In this document: in pieces, positions 53,411 through 60,523 of the stretch | Layout of the letters: each line of letters opens with the position of its first letter | Numbering within the stretch: position 1 is the stretch's first letter | Source of the DNA: CANKBT01 sp038235705 | Lineage (GTDB): Bacteria > Actinomycetota > Actinomycetes > Mycobacteriales > SCTD01 | Direction: 5' to 3' | NCBI GenBank assembly: GCA_038235705.1 | Contig: JBBSTR010000003.1 | Coordinates: forward strand, 1 to 64,000 | Length of the DNA: 64,000 nt | Notes under the pieces: generated by a model | What the model was told of the DNA's origin: nothing | The model's database searches: none | The model's input: the letters and a program-made list of their open reading frames with translations, nothing else | Made by a program: the position numbers and the translations under genes

Positions 53411-53466
53411 GTTCGGCAGCCGCGGCACACCGCCGAACGGTCGCCGAACGCCGCCCGACCTAGCGT
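53411..53466 (+). promoter_or_regulatory. SARP-like operator and promoter of the oxidase gene
   Basis: CGCCGAAC occurs at 53431-53438 and 53442-53449 as direct repeats 11 bp apart, one helical turn, as in SARP/BTAD binding sites. GTTCGGC (53411-53417) is an inverted copy further upstream. TAGCGT at 53461-53466 is the likely -10. The start codon of the oxidase is about 40 nt downstream. Confidence 0.55.
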
Positions 53467-53508
53467 CCGGACCGAACGTCCCCCCCACACCCGAAAGGAC
53501 GTCCGACC

Positions 53509-54939
53509 ATGACCAGCACCCTGACACCCACCCGGGACAGTGCACCGTACGAGGCGCTCTCAGCCCTCACGCGCGGTTCACTGACCCTGCCCGGGGACGC
53601 CGGCTACGACGCGGCGCGAGCGGTCTACAACGCGATGATCGACCGTCGTCCCGCCGCCGTCCTGCGCTGCCGGGACGTCGCCGACGTGGTCGCCGGGGTC
53701 CGGTTCGCCACCGCACACGGGCTTGCTCTGGCGGTTCGCGGTGGTGGGCACAACGCCGCCGGCCTGGGCGTCGCTGACGACGCCCTGGTCCTGGACCTCG
53801 GCGGGATGCGCAGCACCACGGTGGATCCCGCCGCACGCACGGTACGGGTCGACGGCGGCTGCACCTGGGGCGATGTCGACCACGCCACGGTCGCGTTCGG
53901 CATGGCGACGCCCTCAGGGTTCCTGGCCAGCACCGGGGTCGGCGGACTGACCCTGGGCGGCGGCATCGGCTACCTCACCCGACGGTTCGGGCTCACGATC
54001 GACAACCTTCTCTCGGCCGACGTCGTGCTGGCGGACGGGTCGCTGGTCCGTGCCGACGCCTCGTCGCACCCCGACCTGTTCTGGGCTCTCCGCGGGGGTG
54101 GCGGCAACTTCGGCGTCGTCACCTCCTTCACCTTCCGGTGCCACCGGATCGGCGACCACGGGAGGATCTTCGGCGGTCCGGTGTTCTACGACCTCGAGGA
54201 CACCGGTGCGGTGATGCAGTGGTATCGCGAGCTGCTGCCCAGCCTCCCGGAGGAGCTCAGCGGCTGGATCGCCATGCTCACCGTCCCGCCGGTGGCTCCG
54301 TTCCCGGAGCACCTCTGGGGTCGCAAGGTCTGCGGCATCGTGTGGTGCTACACGGGCCCGCTCGCCAAGGCCGAGTCGGTCACCGCGCCCGTCCGCGAGT
54401 TCGGCTCCCCGCTGATGGTGGGCCTGCACGAGATGGGTTTCGACGCCCTCCAACAGGCCTTCGACGGGCTTTACCCCGCCGGGTTGCAGTGGTACTGGCG
54501 CTCGGACTTCTGCACCGAGATCAGCGACGCCGCGATCGACGTGCACCGCAAGTACGGTGCGCTGCTCCCGACCGGGCACTCGACGATGCACATGTACCCG
54601 GTCGGTGGGGCAGCCTCCCGAGTGGCCGGCGACGCCACCGCCTTCGCCCACCGCGACGGAGGCTGGGCCGCGGTCATCGTGGGCGTCGACCCGGACCCGG
54701 CAAATGCGGAGCGCATCTCGGCCTGGGCCAAGGACTACTTCGACGAGCTGCACCCCTTCGCGGCTGGCGGCACTTACGTGAACTTCTTGATGGCGGAAGG
54801 CGCCGACCGGGTCCGCGACTCCTACGGCGCGAACTACCCGCGGCTGACAGCGATCAAGCGGCGTTATGACCCCGGCAACGTCTTCCGCGTCAACCAGAAC
54901 ATCGCGCCGCAGGAAGTCCCGTCAGCAACCCGACGATGA
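53509..54939 (+). CDS. FAD-dependent oxidoreductase, berberine-bridge (BBE) type
   Basis: The protein has 476 residues. The PCMH-type FAD domain begins near residue 45: AVLRCRDVADVV, AVRGGGHNAAGLGVADDALVLDLGGM with the histidine that is usually bound covalently to FAD, and GFLASTGVGGLTLGGGIGYLTRRFGLTIDNLLSADVVLADG. The BBE C-terminal segment ends with YGANYPRLTAIKRRYDPGNVFRVNQNI. There is no signal peptide. Members oxidise sugars, alcohols or antibiotic intermediates; the substrate here is unknown. ATG 53509 has GAAAGGA upstream. The SARP-like repeats suggest control by the regulator encoded immediately upstream. Confidence 0.88.
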   Translation: MTSTLTPTRDSAPYEALSALTRGSLTLPGDAGYDAARAVYNAMIDRRPAAVLRCRDVADVVAGVRFATAHGLALAVRGGGHNAAGLGVADDALVLDLGGMRSTTVDPAARTVRVDGGCTWGDVDHATVAFGMATPSGFLASTGVGGLTLGGGIGYLTRRFGLTIDNLLSADVVLADGSLVRADASSHPDLFWALRGGGGNFGVVTSFTFRCHRIGDHGRIFGGPVFYDLEDTGAVMQWYRELLPSLPEELSGWIAMLTVPPVAPFPEHLWGRKVCGIVWCYTGPLAKAESVTAPVREFGSPLMVGLHEMGFDALQQAFDGLYPAGLQWYWRSDFCTEISDAAIDVHRKYGALLPTGHSTMHMYPVGGAASRVAGDATAFAHRDGGWAAVIVGVDPDPANAERISAWAKDYFDELHPFAAGGTYVNFLMAEGADRVRDSYGANYPRLTAIKRRYDPGNVFRVNQNIAPQEVPSATRR

Positions 54940-54967
54940 GCCCCGTGCAGACGGGTAGCCGAAAGGT

Positions 54968-55855
54968 CTAGACCGGCACGTGACGCGTCAGGAAGTCGAG
55001 GATGTCAACCATGGTGCGTCGGAACGGCTCCCCGGTGTAGACCTCAAAGTGCCCGATCGGGTAGCGGATCACCTCGCCGCGGGGTGCGGCTGCGCCCATC
55101 TTCGCGGCCGGCTCCGGTGGGACGGTCTCGTCCTTGTCCGCGACGGTCACCAGTAACGGCGCGGCCAGACCGGCGGCCTTGGTGATCGGCCGGTAGGTCC
55201 CGACGGTCAGCATCGCCCGCGCCGCCAGCTCGTTGCGCCACAGGCTGCCCGGCGGGTCGATGCTCAGGAACCCGGGCTCGGCCTCGGGAGCGGTGAGCAC
55301 CGCCAGGGTGCCGGGCGCGCCGACGCACCTGACATACACCGGCCCGCGCCCGACCAGGGAGCCAGCCTTGTCGAGCACTGCGCGCGCGGCGATCTGAGCC
55401 GTCGTGGCCAGGGGCAAGGAGCTGAGCGTGGCGCGGCCGTCGGCGAACGGGACCTGCGCGACGACCGCCGCGATCCGGGGGTCCTCCGCGCCGAGGGTCA
55501 CCGCGTGCCCGCCGCTGAACGAGCTGCCGAACAGCACGACCCGTTCCGGGTCGACGCCGGCGAGCCCGCGCGCGTAAGCGATGACCGCCCGGTAGTCAGC
55601 GAGCTGACGACCGACGTCGAGCAGCTGTCGCGGCTCCCCGTCGCTGGCGCCGAAGTGGCGGTAGTCGAACAGCAGGACGGCGTACCCGGCCTGCTGGAAC
55701 GCCTCGGCGTACGCGGGCAGCGCCTGGTCGCGGACCGCCGTGAAACCGTGCGCCATGACGATGCACGGCTTGCGGCCGGGGCCGTTCGGCAGGTAGCGGT
55801 AGACCGACAGGCGGGTGCCGTCCGACAGGACGTTCTCGTCCGTACGTGGGCTCAT
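54968..55855 (-). CDS. Alpha/beta hydrolase (S9/S15-like serine hydrolase)
   Basis: The protein has 295 residues from ATG 55855. Motifs: CIVMAHGFTAVRDQALPAYAEAF with the HG oxyanion site, LLFDYRHFGASDG, nucleophile elbow LFGSSFSGGHAVTLG, acid in VTVADKDETVPP and IGHFEVY with the catalytic histidine. This arrangement is typical of dienelactone-hydrolase or Xaa-Pro-peptidase-like esterases. The substrate is unknown. An upstream in-frame GTG at 55876 would overlap the next gene's stop by 4 nt, so coupling with that gene is possible. Confidence 0.85.
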   Translation of the reverse strand: MSPRTDENVLSDGTRLSVYRYLPNGPGRKPCIVMAHGFTAVRDQALPAYAEAFQQAGYAVLLFDYRHFGASDGEPRQLLDVGRQLADYRAVIAYARGLAGVDPERVVLFGSSFSGGHAVTLGAEDPRIAAVVAQVPFADGRATLSSLPLATTAQIAARAVLDKAGSLVGRGPVYVRCVGAPGTLAVLTAPEAEPGFLSIDPPGSLWRNELAARAMLTVGTYRPITKAAGLAAPLLVTVADKDETVPPEPAAKMGAAAPRGEVIRYPIGHFEVYTGEPFRRTMVDILDFLTRHVPV

Positions 55856-55872
55856 GGGCCGACCGTACGCGA

Positions 55873-56451
55873 TCACCGCACGCGAACGGCAGGACGCTCC
55901 GGGTCCTCGGCCCGGACCAGCACGTCGGCCACGTCGCCCGGCCGGACCAGCTCGTCGTAGACCCGGAACGCCTCGTGCTGCCAGCCCGGCACCCCGCGCC
56001 GGCCGAGCGCTGCCGGGCTGAGCGAGACGTGGACGGTCAGGTCGGCCGGTAGACCGACCAGGAACAGCCCGTCCACGAGCACGACGCCGGTCTCGGGCAC
56101 GTTCACCGCGACCTGACGTGCCGACCGGTCGGTCCCGACGTCCCGCAACGCCGGCAGGGCCGACGCGCCGGACGTGAGGACCTCCCGGACCAGGGCACGA
56201 TCGTCGAGCCAGCCGGTACGGAAGTGCTCGGCGTCCTCCCGCCCGTAGGTGAAACGCTCGCCGGCGGGCCGCCAGAACCCCTCGGCGTGCACAGTCACCA
56301 CCGGTCGTCCGGCACCCAGCAGGAGCGGCGTGAGCCCGTCGGACAGCCCCCGGGCGCCCACTCCGTCGAGCAGCACCCGCGCCCGTGCGGGCAGCTGGAG
56401 GACTCGTACCAGCAGATCGGTCAGCAGGGACTGCGGCGTGCGCGGGAGCAC
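55873..56451 (-). CDS. Uridine kinase-like P-loop-fold protein with degenerate Walker A
   Basis: The protein has 192 residues from GTG 56451. The layout follows actinobacterial uridine-kinase-like proteins: VLLDGVGARGLSDGLTPLL near residue 23 at the P-loop, VTVHAEGFWRPAGERFTYGREDAEHFRTGWLDD, and LVDGLFLVGLPADLTVHVSLSP followed by RVYDELVRPGDVADVLV. The usual GxxGxGK[ST] is replaced by GVGARGLSD, which lacks the phosphate-binding lysine, so catalysis is doubtful. Start choice is uncertain because no ATG is near. It follows the GAF-ANTAR gene by 5 nt on the same strand. Confidence 0.65.
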   Translation of the reverse strand: MLPRTPQSLLTDLLVRVLQLPARARVLLDGVGARGLSDGLTPLLLGAGRPVVTVHAEGFWRPAGERFTYGREDAEHFRTGWLDDRALVREVLTSGASALPALRDVGTDRSARQVAVNVPETGVVLVDGLFLVGLPADLTVHVSLSPAALGRRGVPGWQHEAFRVYDELVRPGDVADVLVRAEDPERPAVRVR

Positions 56452-56456
56452 GTCGA

Positions 56457-57299
56457 TCAGCCGTGCGCCGCCAGCTCGTGAGGCAGCACGACGGACCGGT
56501 CGGTCGCCGAACGCACCACTTCCGCGGACAGGTCGTGGACCTTGCGTCCGTTCGCTCGAGCGACCTTGCGAAGCCGCTCGAAGGCCTGTCGCGGGCTGCA
56601 GTGCTGACGCTCGGTCAGGACCCCGATCGCCTGCTCGACCAGCACCCGCGCGGTGAGTGCGTGCTGCAGCTGGGCGACTGACAGGCGCAGCTGGCCGACC
56701 TCGTCCAGGGTGTGGTCGGCACGGGGTGGCCTTGAGGTCGGGGGTGCCTGCTCGGCCAGCAGGTCGGCGAGCACCATCGCGGTGGTGAGGTCGTCGGTGC
56801 CACGCCCGTCGACCTCCCAGCCGCTGGCGCTGCGGCGCACGACGACACCCTGCTCGGTGAGCGAGGACAGCTGGGTCGACACCACCTCGGCGAGCCGGGA
56901 CAGCACGCTCACCGCCGCTTCGTCGACCTCCACCGGTCCGCGGTCCAGGCCGCACAGCGTGGCGACGACCTTGCCGTCGGCGTCGCGGACCGGGACGCCG
57001 ACGTAGGACCGGATGCCGAGCGCCGACCGGACCGGTGCACCGGAGTACGCCGGGTCGTGCTCGGCGTCCGCGGTCGAGGACGGAGCGCCGTCGAGCATGC
57101 GGTGGCACATCGAGTCGGCCCGGGGGGACCGAGCGCCTTCGACCAGCTCCGGCCAAGGCTCGCCGACCGCCTGCACCCGGGAGAAGGTGAAGGTGTCCTC
57201 GGTGAGGCCCCCGATGAACACCACTTCCATGCCGAGCAGGCCCGCTGCGGCCGAGAGGACCGCGTCCAGCCCGGGGTGGTCGAGGACAGCGGTGCTCAC
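56457..57299 (-). CDS. GAF-ANTAR RNA-binding antiterminator regulator
   Basis: The protein has 280 residues. A GAF domain (about 10-160) contains CHRMLDGAPSSTADAEHDPAY and GIRSYVGVPVRDADGKVVATLCGLD. The C-terminal ANTAR domain (about 215-270) has LQHALTARVLVEQAIGVLTERQHCSPRQAFERLRKVARANGRKV in separate helices. ANTAR proteins bind paired hairpins in RNA leaders to prevent termination. The GAF domain would sense a small ligand or redox state. GTG 57299 is the likely start. No ANTAR-type double hairpin with hexanucleotide loops was spotted nearby. Confidence 0.9.
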   Translation of the reverse strand: MSTAVLDHPGLDAVLSAAAGLLGMEVVFIGGLTEDTFTFSRVQAVGEPWPELVEGARSPRADSMCHRMLDGAPSSTADAEHDPAYSGAPVRSALGIRSYVGVPVRDADGKVVATLCGLDRGPVEVDEAAVSVLSRLAEVVSTQLSSLTEQGVVVRRSASGWEVDGRGTDDLTTAMVLADLLAEQAPPTSRPPRADHTLDEVGQLRLSVAQLQHALTARVLVEQAIGVLTERQHCSPRQAFERLRKVARANGRKVHDLSAEVVRSATDRSVVLPHELAAHG

Positions 57300-57359
57300 G
57301 GTGGTCGGGTCTCCTGCAGGTCGGGGTCGAGGACAGGTCCAGTGTGCACGCCCGGACGA

Positions 57360-57605
57360 TCAGGCGGCGAGGCGCTCCTTGACCTGCGCGAGGCTCGGGT
57401 TGGTGAGCGCGGTGCCGTCGGCGAAGACCACGGTCGGCACGGTCTGGTTGCCGTTGTTGACCTTCATCACGTAGTCGGCGGCCTCTGGCTGCTGCTCGAT
57501 GTCGACAACGGTGTAGTCGATCCCCTCGCGGTCCATCTGCTTCATCAGCCGGTGGCAGTATCCGCACCACGGGGTGCTGTAGATCGTCGGCAGGGTCTGG
57601 GTCAC
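57360..57605 (-). CDS. mrx1: Mycoredoxin-1-like glutaredoxin
   Basis: The protein has 81 residues from GTG 57605, which has AAGGAGA upstream. The active site is C14-G-Y-C17 in YSTPWCGYCHRL, and QTVPTVVFADGTALTNPS carries the cis-proline. Mycoredoxin-1 reduces mycothiol mixed disulfides with electrons from mycothione reductase. It is divergent from uvrD2, as in mycobacteria (Rv3198A/Rv3198c). A SigH/SigR-type promoter candidate at 57646-57673 agrees with control by the thiol-stress sigma factor. Confidence 0.93.
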   Translation of the reverse strand: MTQTLPTIYSTPWCGYCHRLMKQMDREGIDYTVVDIEQQPEAADYVMKVNNGNQTVPTVVFADGTALTNPSLAQVKERLAA

Positions 57606-57645
57606 CGCGGGTCTCCTTGCTTTTGAGGTGGCAGTCCACAGTCGC

Positions 57646-57673
57646 AACGCCTTCTGGCACCCGCAGGCTTCCC
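57646..57673 (-). promoter_or_regulatory. Candidate SigH/SigR-type promoter of mycoredoxin gene
   Basis: On the minus strand GGGAAGC (57673-57667), 17 nt, CGTT (57649-57646) fits the mycobacterial SigH consensus GGGAAYA-N16-17-CGTT closely. It would give a leader of about 35 nt containing the AAGGAGA ribosome site. Confidence 0.6.
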
Positions 57674-57691
57674 GGCTGGGACACTGGCGGG

Positions 57692-59746
57692 ATGGACGCC
57701 GAGGAGCTGCTGGACGCGCTGGACCCCGAGCAACGCGAAGCGGCCCGCGCGGTCACCGGGCCGGTCGTCGTGCTCGCCGGGGCGGGCACCGGCAAGACGC
57801 GCACGATCACCCACCGGGCGGCGTACGCCGTGCAGTCCGGCGTCGTGCCTGCCTCAGCCCTGCTGGCAGTGACCTTTACGGCGCGGGCGGCCGGCGAGAT
57901 GCGTACCCGGCTGCGTGGTCTCGGGGTCGGCGGGGTGCAGGCTCGCACGTTCCACGCCGCGGCGATGAAGCAGCTCGCCTACTTCTGGCCGCGGGCGGTC
58001 GGCGGCGCTCCGCCGGAGCTGCTGACCAACAAGTTCTCCCTGGTCGCCAACGCGGCGTCCCGCGCCCGCCTCAAGCCCGGGACCTCCGAGCTGCGCGACC
58101 TGCTCAGCGAGCTCGAGTGGGCGGCCAGCTCGCTGGTCGGCCCGGGAGACTATGCGCGCGCCAGCGAGAAGGCGGGTCGCACCCCTCCGTACGCCCCGGG
58201 GGAGGTGGCGCTCGTGCTCGAGGAGTACGCCGAGCTCAAGCAGCGCCAACACCTCGCGGACTTCGACGACATGCTCCTGCTCACGGCGGGGATCCTGACC
58301 GAGCACGCCGGGCTGGCCGAGGAGTTCCGGGCGCGTTATCGCAGCTTCGTCGTGGACGAGTACCAGGACGTCACGCCGCTGCAGCAGCAGCTGCTCGACG
58401 CCTGGGTCGGGGACCGGCAGGACCTGTGCGTGGTCGGCGACGTCAACCAGACGATCTACTCCTTCACCGGCGCCACGCCGGACTACCTGGTCGGCTTCCG
58501 GCAGCGGTTCCCCGGAGCCACAGAGGTGCGGTTGGTGCGTGACTACCGGTCGACCCCGCAGGTGGTCGGGCTCGCGAACACGGTGATCGCCCGGGCCACC
58601 GTCCGGGCCGCCCGGCTCGAGCTGGTGGCGCAGCGTCCGCCCGGCCCGGCGCCGGCGATGTCGGAGCACCTCGACGAGCCGGCCGAGGCGACCGCGGTCG
58701 CGCAGCGAATCCGGACGCTGGTGGCCGGCGGCACCGCGTACAGCGAGATCGCGGTGCTTTATCGCATCAACGCGCAGTCCGCCGCGTACGAGACCGCGCT
58801 GGCCGACGCCGGCGTCCCCTACCTGATCCGCGGTGGTGAGCGGTTCTTCGACCGCAAGGAGGTCCGACAGGCGGTGCTGCTCCTGCGCGGCGCGGCCCGG
58901 TCCGCCGACGACGCGCCTGCCGCCCTGGCCGACGAGGTCGCCGACGTGCTGGTCGCGGGCGTCGGCTGGCAGCGCGATGCCCCGGCCGCCGGGACCGGCG
59001 CCGTGCGGGAGAGGTGGGAGTCGCTCGCGGCGCTGCACCGGCTCGCGGTCGAGCTTTCCGCGGCCGAGCCGACGGCGACGATGGTGCGGCTGGTCGCCGA
59101 GCTGGAGGAGCGGGCCTCAGCGCAGCACGCGCCGACGGTCGACGGCGTCACCCTCTCTTCCCTGCACTCGGCCAAGGGGCTCGAGTGGGATGCGGTGTTC
59201 CTCGTCGGCCTGGTCGACGGCACCCTGCCGCTGGTGCACGCGGACACCCCGGAGCGGGTCGAGGAGGAACGACGGCTGCTCTACGTCGGGGTGACGCGCG
59301 CACGGGAGCACCTGTGGTTGTCCTGGGCGCTGGCCCGCTCGCCGGGCGGTCGGGCGAGCCGCAAACCGTCCCGGTTCCTGGACGGGCTGGTCCCCGGCGG
59401 GGTGAGCAGGCCTGCTGCGCAGGCCAAGCCGGGCAAGAAGACCCCGGTCTGCCGGATCTGTGGTGCCGGGCTGCTGGACGCGACCGCCAAGAAGCTCGGA
59501 CGCTGCGAGAGCTGCCCGTCCGACCGGGACGACGTCCTGTTCGAGGCGCTGCGGGAGTGGCGCGGGGCGAAGGCGAAGGAGCTGAGCATGCCGGCGTACA
59601 TCGTGTTCACCGACGCGACCCTCGGCGCCCTGGCCGAGCGCAAGCCGACGTCCGTCGCGCAGCTCGTCGCGATCCCCGGGATCGGGCAGAGCAAGCTCGA
59701 CGCGTACGGCGAGGACGTGCTGCGCCTGGTCGGCGAGCACCCCTAG
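57692..59746 (+). CDS. uvrD2: UvrD2-type superfamily I DNA helicase with HRDC domain
   Basis: The protein has 684 residues, close to mycobacterial UvrD2 (700). Motor motifs: PEQREAA, Walker A GAGTGKT near 34, TFTARAAGEM, DEYQDVT near 227, GDVNQTIYSFTGA, SSLHSAKGLEWDAVFL near 490 and VGVTRAREHLWLSW near 535. A four-cysteine zinc module, CRICG...CESC, lies near 590-610, and a C-terminal HRDC domain (about 620-684) includes YIVFTDATLGALAE and GIGQSKLDAYG. This tetracysteine-HRDC pattern is the UvrD2 signature. It unwinds 3'-to-5' in repair and is essential in mycobacteria. Confidence 0.94.
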   Translation: MDAEELLDALDPEQREAARAVTGPVVVLAGAGTGKTRTITHRAAYAVQSGVVPASALLAVTFTARAAGEMRTRLRGLGVGGVQARTFHAAAMKQLAYFWPRAVGGAPPELLTNKFSLVANAASRARLKPGTSELRDLLSELEWAASSLVGPGDYARASEKAGRTPPYAPGEVALVLEEYAELKQRQHLADFDDMLLLTAGILTEHAGLAEEFRARYRSFVVDEYQDVTPLQQQLLDAWVGDRQDLCVVGDVNQTIYSFTGATPDYLVGFRQRFPGATEVRLVRDYRSTPQVVGLANTVIARATVRAARLELVAQRPPGPAPAMSEHLDEPAEATAVAQRIRTLVAGGTAYSEIAVLYRINAQSAAYETALADAGVPYLIRGGERFFDRKEVRQAVLLLRGAARSADDAPAALADEVADVLVAGVGWQRDAPAAGTGAVRERWESLAALHRLAVELSAAEPTATMVRLVAELEERASAQHAPTVDGVTLSSLHSAKGLEWDAVFLVGLVDGTLPLVHADTPERVEEERRLLYVGVTRAREHLWLSWALARSPGGRASRKPSRFLDGLVPGGVSRPAAQAKPGKKTPVCRICGAGLLDATAKKLGRCESCPSDRDDVLFEALREWRGAKAKELSMPAYIVFTDATLGALAERKPTSVAQLVAIPGIGQSKLDAYGEDVLRLVGEHP

Positions 59747-59786
59747 CTTTTAATCCCTTGCCTGATCTGGACAGGGCTGGCAGGGT
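59747..59786 (+). promoter_or_regulatory. whiB7 promoter with WhiB7-type AT-rich box
   Basis: CTTTTAAT (59747-59754), rare AT-rich DNA here, lies 3 bp before a -35 TTGCCT (59758-59763). After 17 nt comes CAGGGT (59781-59786) as -10. An AT-rich tract 3 bp upstream of the -35 is the known site bound by the WhiB7 AT-hook on promoters it activates together with SigA, including its own. It starts one base after the uvrD2 stop. Confidence 0.7.
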
Positions 59787-59834
59787 CACGTCCGACAGGC
59801 ACGAACGCGACGACAGAGGCAGGAGGTGGACACC

Positions 59835-59942
59835 ATGACGATCTTCATGAGTGACCCAGCTCGCTCCCGGACGGCAGCCACCCCCTTGGGTGCACCGTCC
59901 CTCGACGTCTCGGTCCCGCCCCTGGTGCGGTCCCCGGTCTGA
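59835..59942 (+). CDS. whiB7 leader ORF (35 codons)
   Basis: The ORF starts at ATG 59835, preceded by AGGAGGTGG at 59820-59829, the best ribosome site in the region. It encodes 35 residues beginning MTIFMSDPARSR and ends at TGA 59940-59942. The stop lies in the loop of a 6-bp hairpin (CCGGTC 59934-59939, GACCGG 59946-59951), 18 nt before the terminator stem. This is the upstream ORF known to precede whiB7/wblC genes: when antibiotics slow its translation, the terminator is avoided and whiB7 is expressed. Sequence of the peptide probably matters less than ribosome position. Confidence 0.8.
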   Translation: MTIFMSDPARSRTAATPLGAPSLDVSVPPLVRSPV

Positions 59943-59960
59943 CCTGACCGGCGCCCCACC

Positions 59961-60004
59961 AGGCCGCGGACCCGACCACCGGGCTCCGCGGCCTCTCTCG
60001 TTTC
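59961..60004 (+). terminator. whiB7 attenuator terminator
   Basis: AGGCCGCGGA (59961-59970) and TCCGCGGCCT (59985-59994) form a perfect 10-bp stem with a 14-nt loop, followed by CTCTCGTTTC. It lies between the leader ORF and whiB7. It should end transcription unless a stalled ribosome allows an alternative fold. Confidence 0.75.
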
Positions 60005-60062
60005 CCGAGAAGGTCGCGCCGCCCGGGCCCTGCCCGTCCGACCGCTCGCAAGGAGCATCACC

Positions 60063-60329
60063 GTGTCATCGCCCGAGGCTGTCACCCAGCCTGTCCTCGA
60101 CCCGCCCTGCTGGGACGCCCCGGACCTCTGGTTCGCCGAGTCCCCGACGGACGTCGAGAGCGCGAAGGCGTTCTGCTCGCCCTGCCCGTCGCGGGAGACG
60201 TGCCTGCTCGGGGCGCTCTCGCGCCGTGAGCCGTGGGGCGTCTGGGGCGGCGAGCTGCTCGTCGACGGCGTCGTCGTCGCCCGCAAGCGGGCCCGCGGCC
60301 GACCCCGCAAAATCCCCGTCCCCGTATGA
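60063..60329 (+). CDS. whiB7: WhiB7 iron-sulfur transcription factor
   Basis: The protein has 88 residues. Cluster cysteines C16, C38, C41 and C47 follow the Wbl pattern, GVWGGE (59-64) is the sigma-contact turn, and the C-terminal AT-hook ARGRPRK (77-83) distinguishes WhiB7 from other WhiB paralogues. WhiB7 binds SigA and AT-rich promoter boxes to activate intrinsic resistance genes in response to ribosome-targeting antibiotics. GTG 60063 follows AAGGAGC. It is next to uvrD2 as in mycobacteria (Rv3197A) and is controlled by the leader described upstream. Confidence 0.96.
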   Translation: MSSPEAVTQPVLDPPCWDAPDLWFAESPTDVESAKAFCSPCPSRETCLLGALSRREPWGVWGGELLVDGVVVARKRARGRPRKIPVPV

Positions 60330-60351
60330 CCGACCAGGAAGGAGGAACGTC

Positions 60352-60522
60352 ATGAGCCTGTACACGCCCGAGCTGCACCTGCAGCTGTCCCGCGAGCGGC
60401 TGACCGCATCAGCCGGTCAGCAGCTGACGGTGCGGTTGCTCCGCTCGCAGCGCTCGCGTGCCCGCGCCGTGTCCGCGACCCGGCGCGCGCAACGCCTGAC
60501 CGCGTCGGTGCAACCGGTCTGA
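60352..60522 (+). CDS. Small basic protein downstream of whiB7
   Basis: The protein has 56 residues starting MSLYTPELHLQLSRERLTAS and continuing with an Arg-rich second half (RLLRSQRSRARAVSATRR). ATG 60352 is preceded by a near-perfect AAGGAGGAA, and it begins 22 nt after the whiB7 stop, so it is likely co-transcribed and co-regulated with whiB7. I recognise no family. No cysteines or membrane segments are present; the basic half could bind nucleic acid or ribosomes. Confidence 0.65.
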   Translation: MSLYTPELHLQLSRERLTASAGQQLTVRLLRSQRSRARAVSATRRAQRLTASVQPV

Positions 60523-60523
60523 G

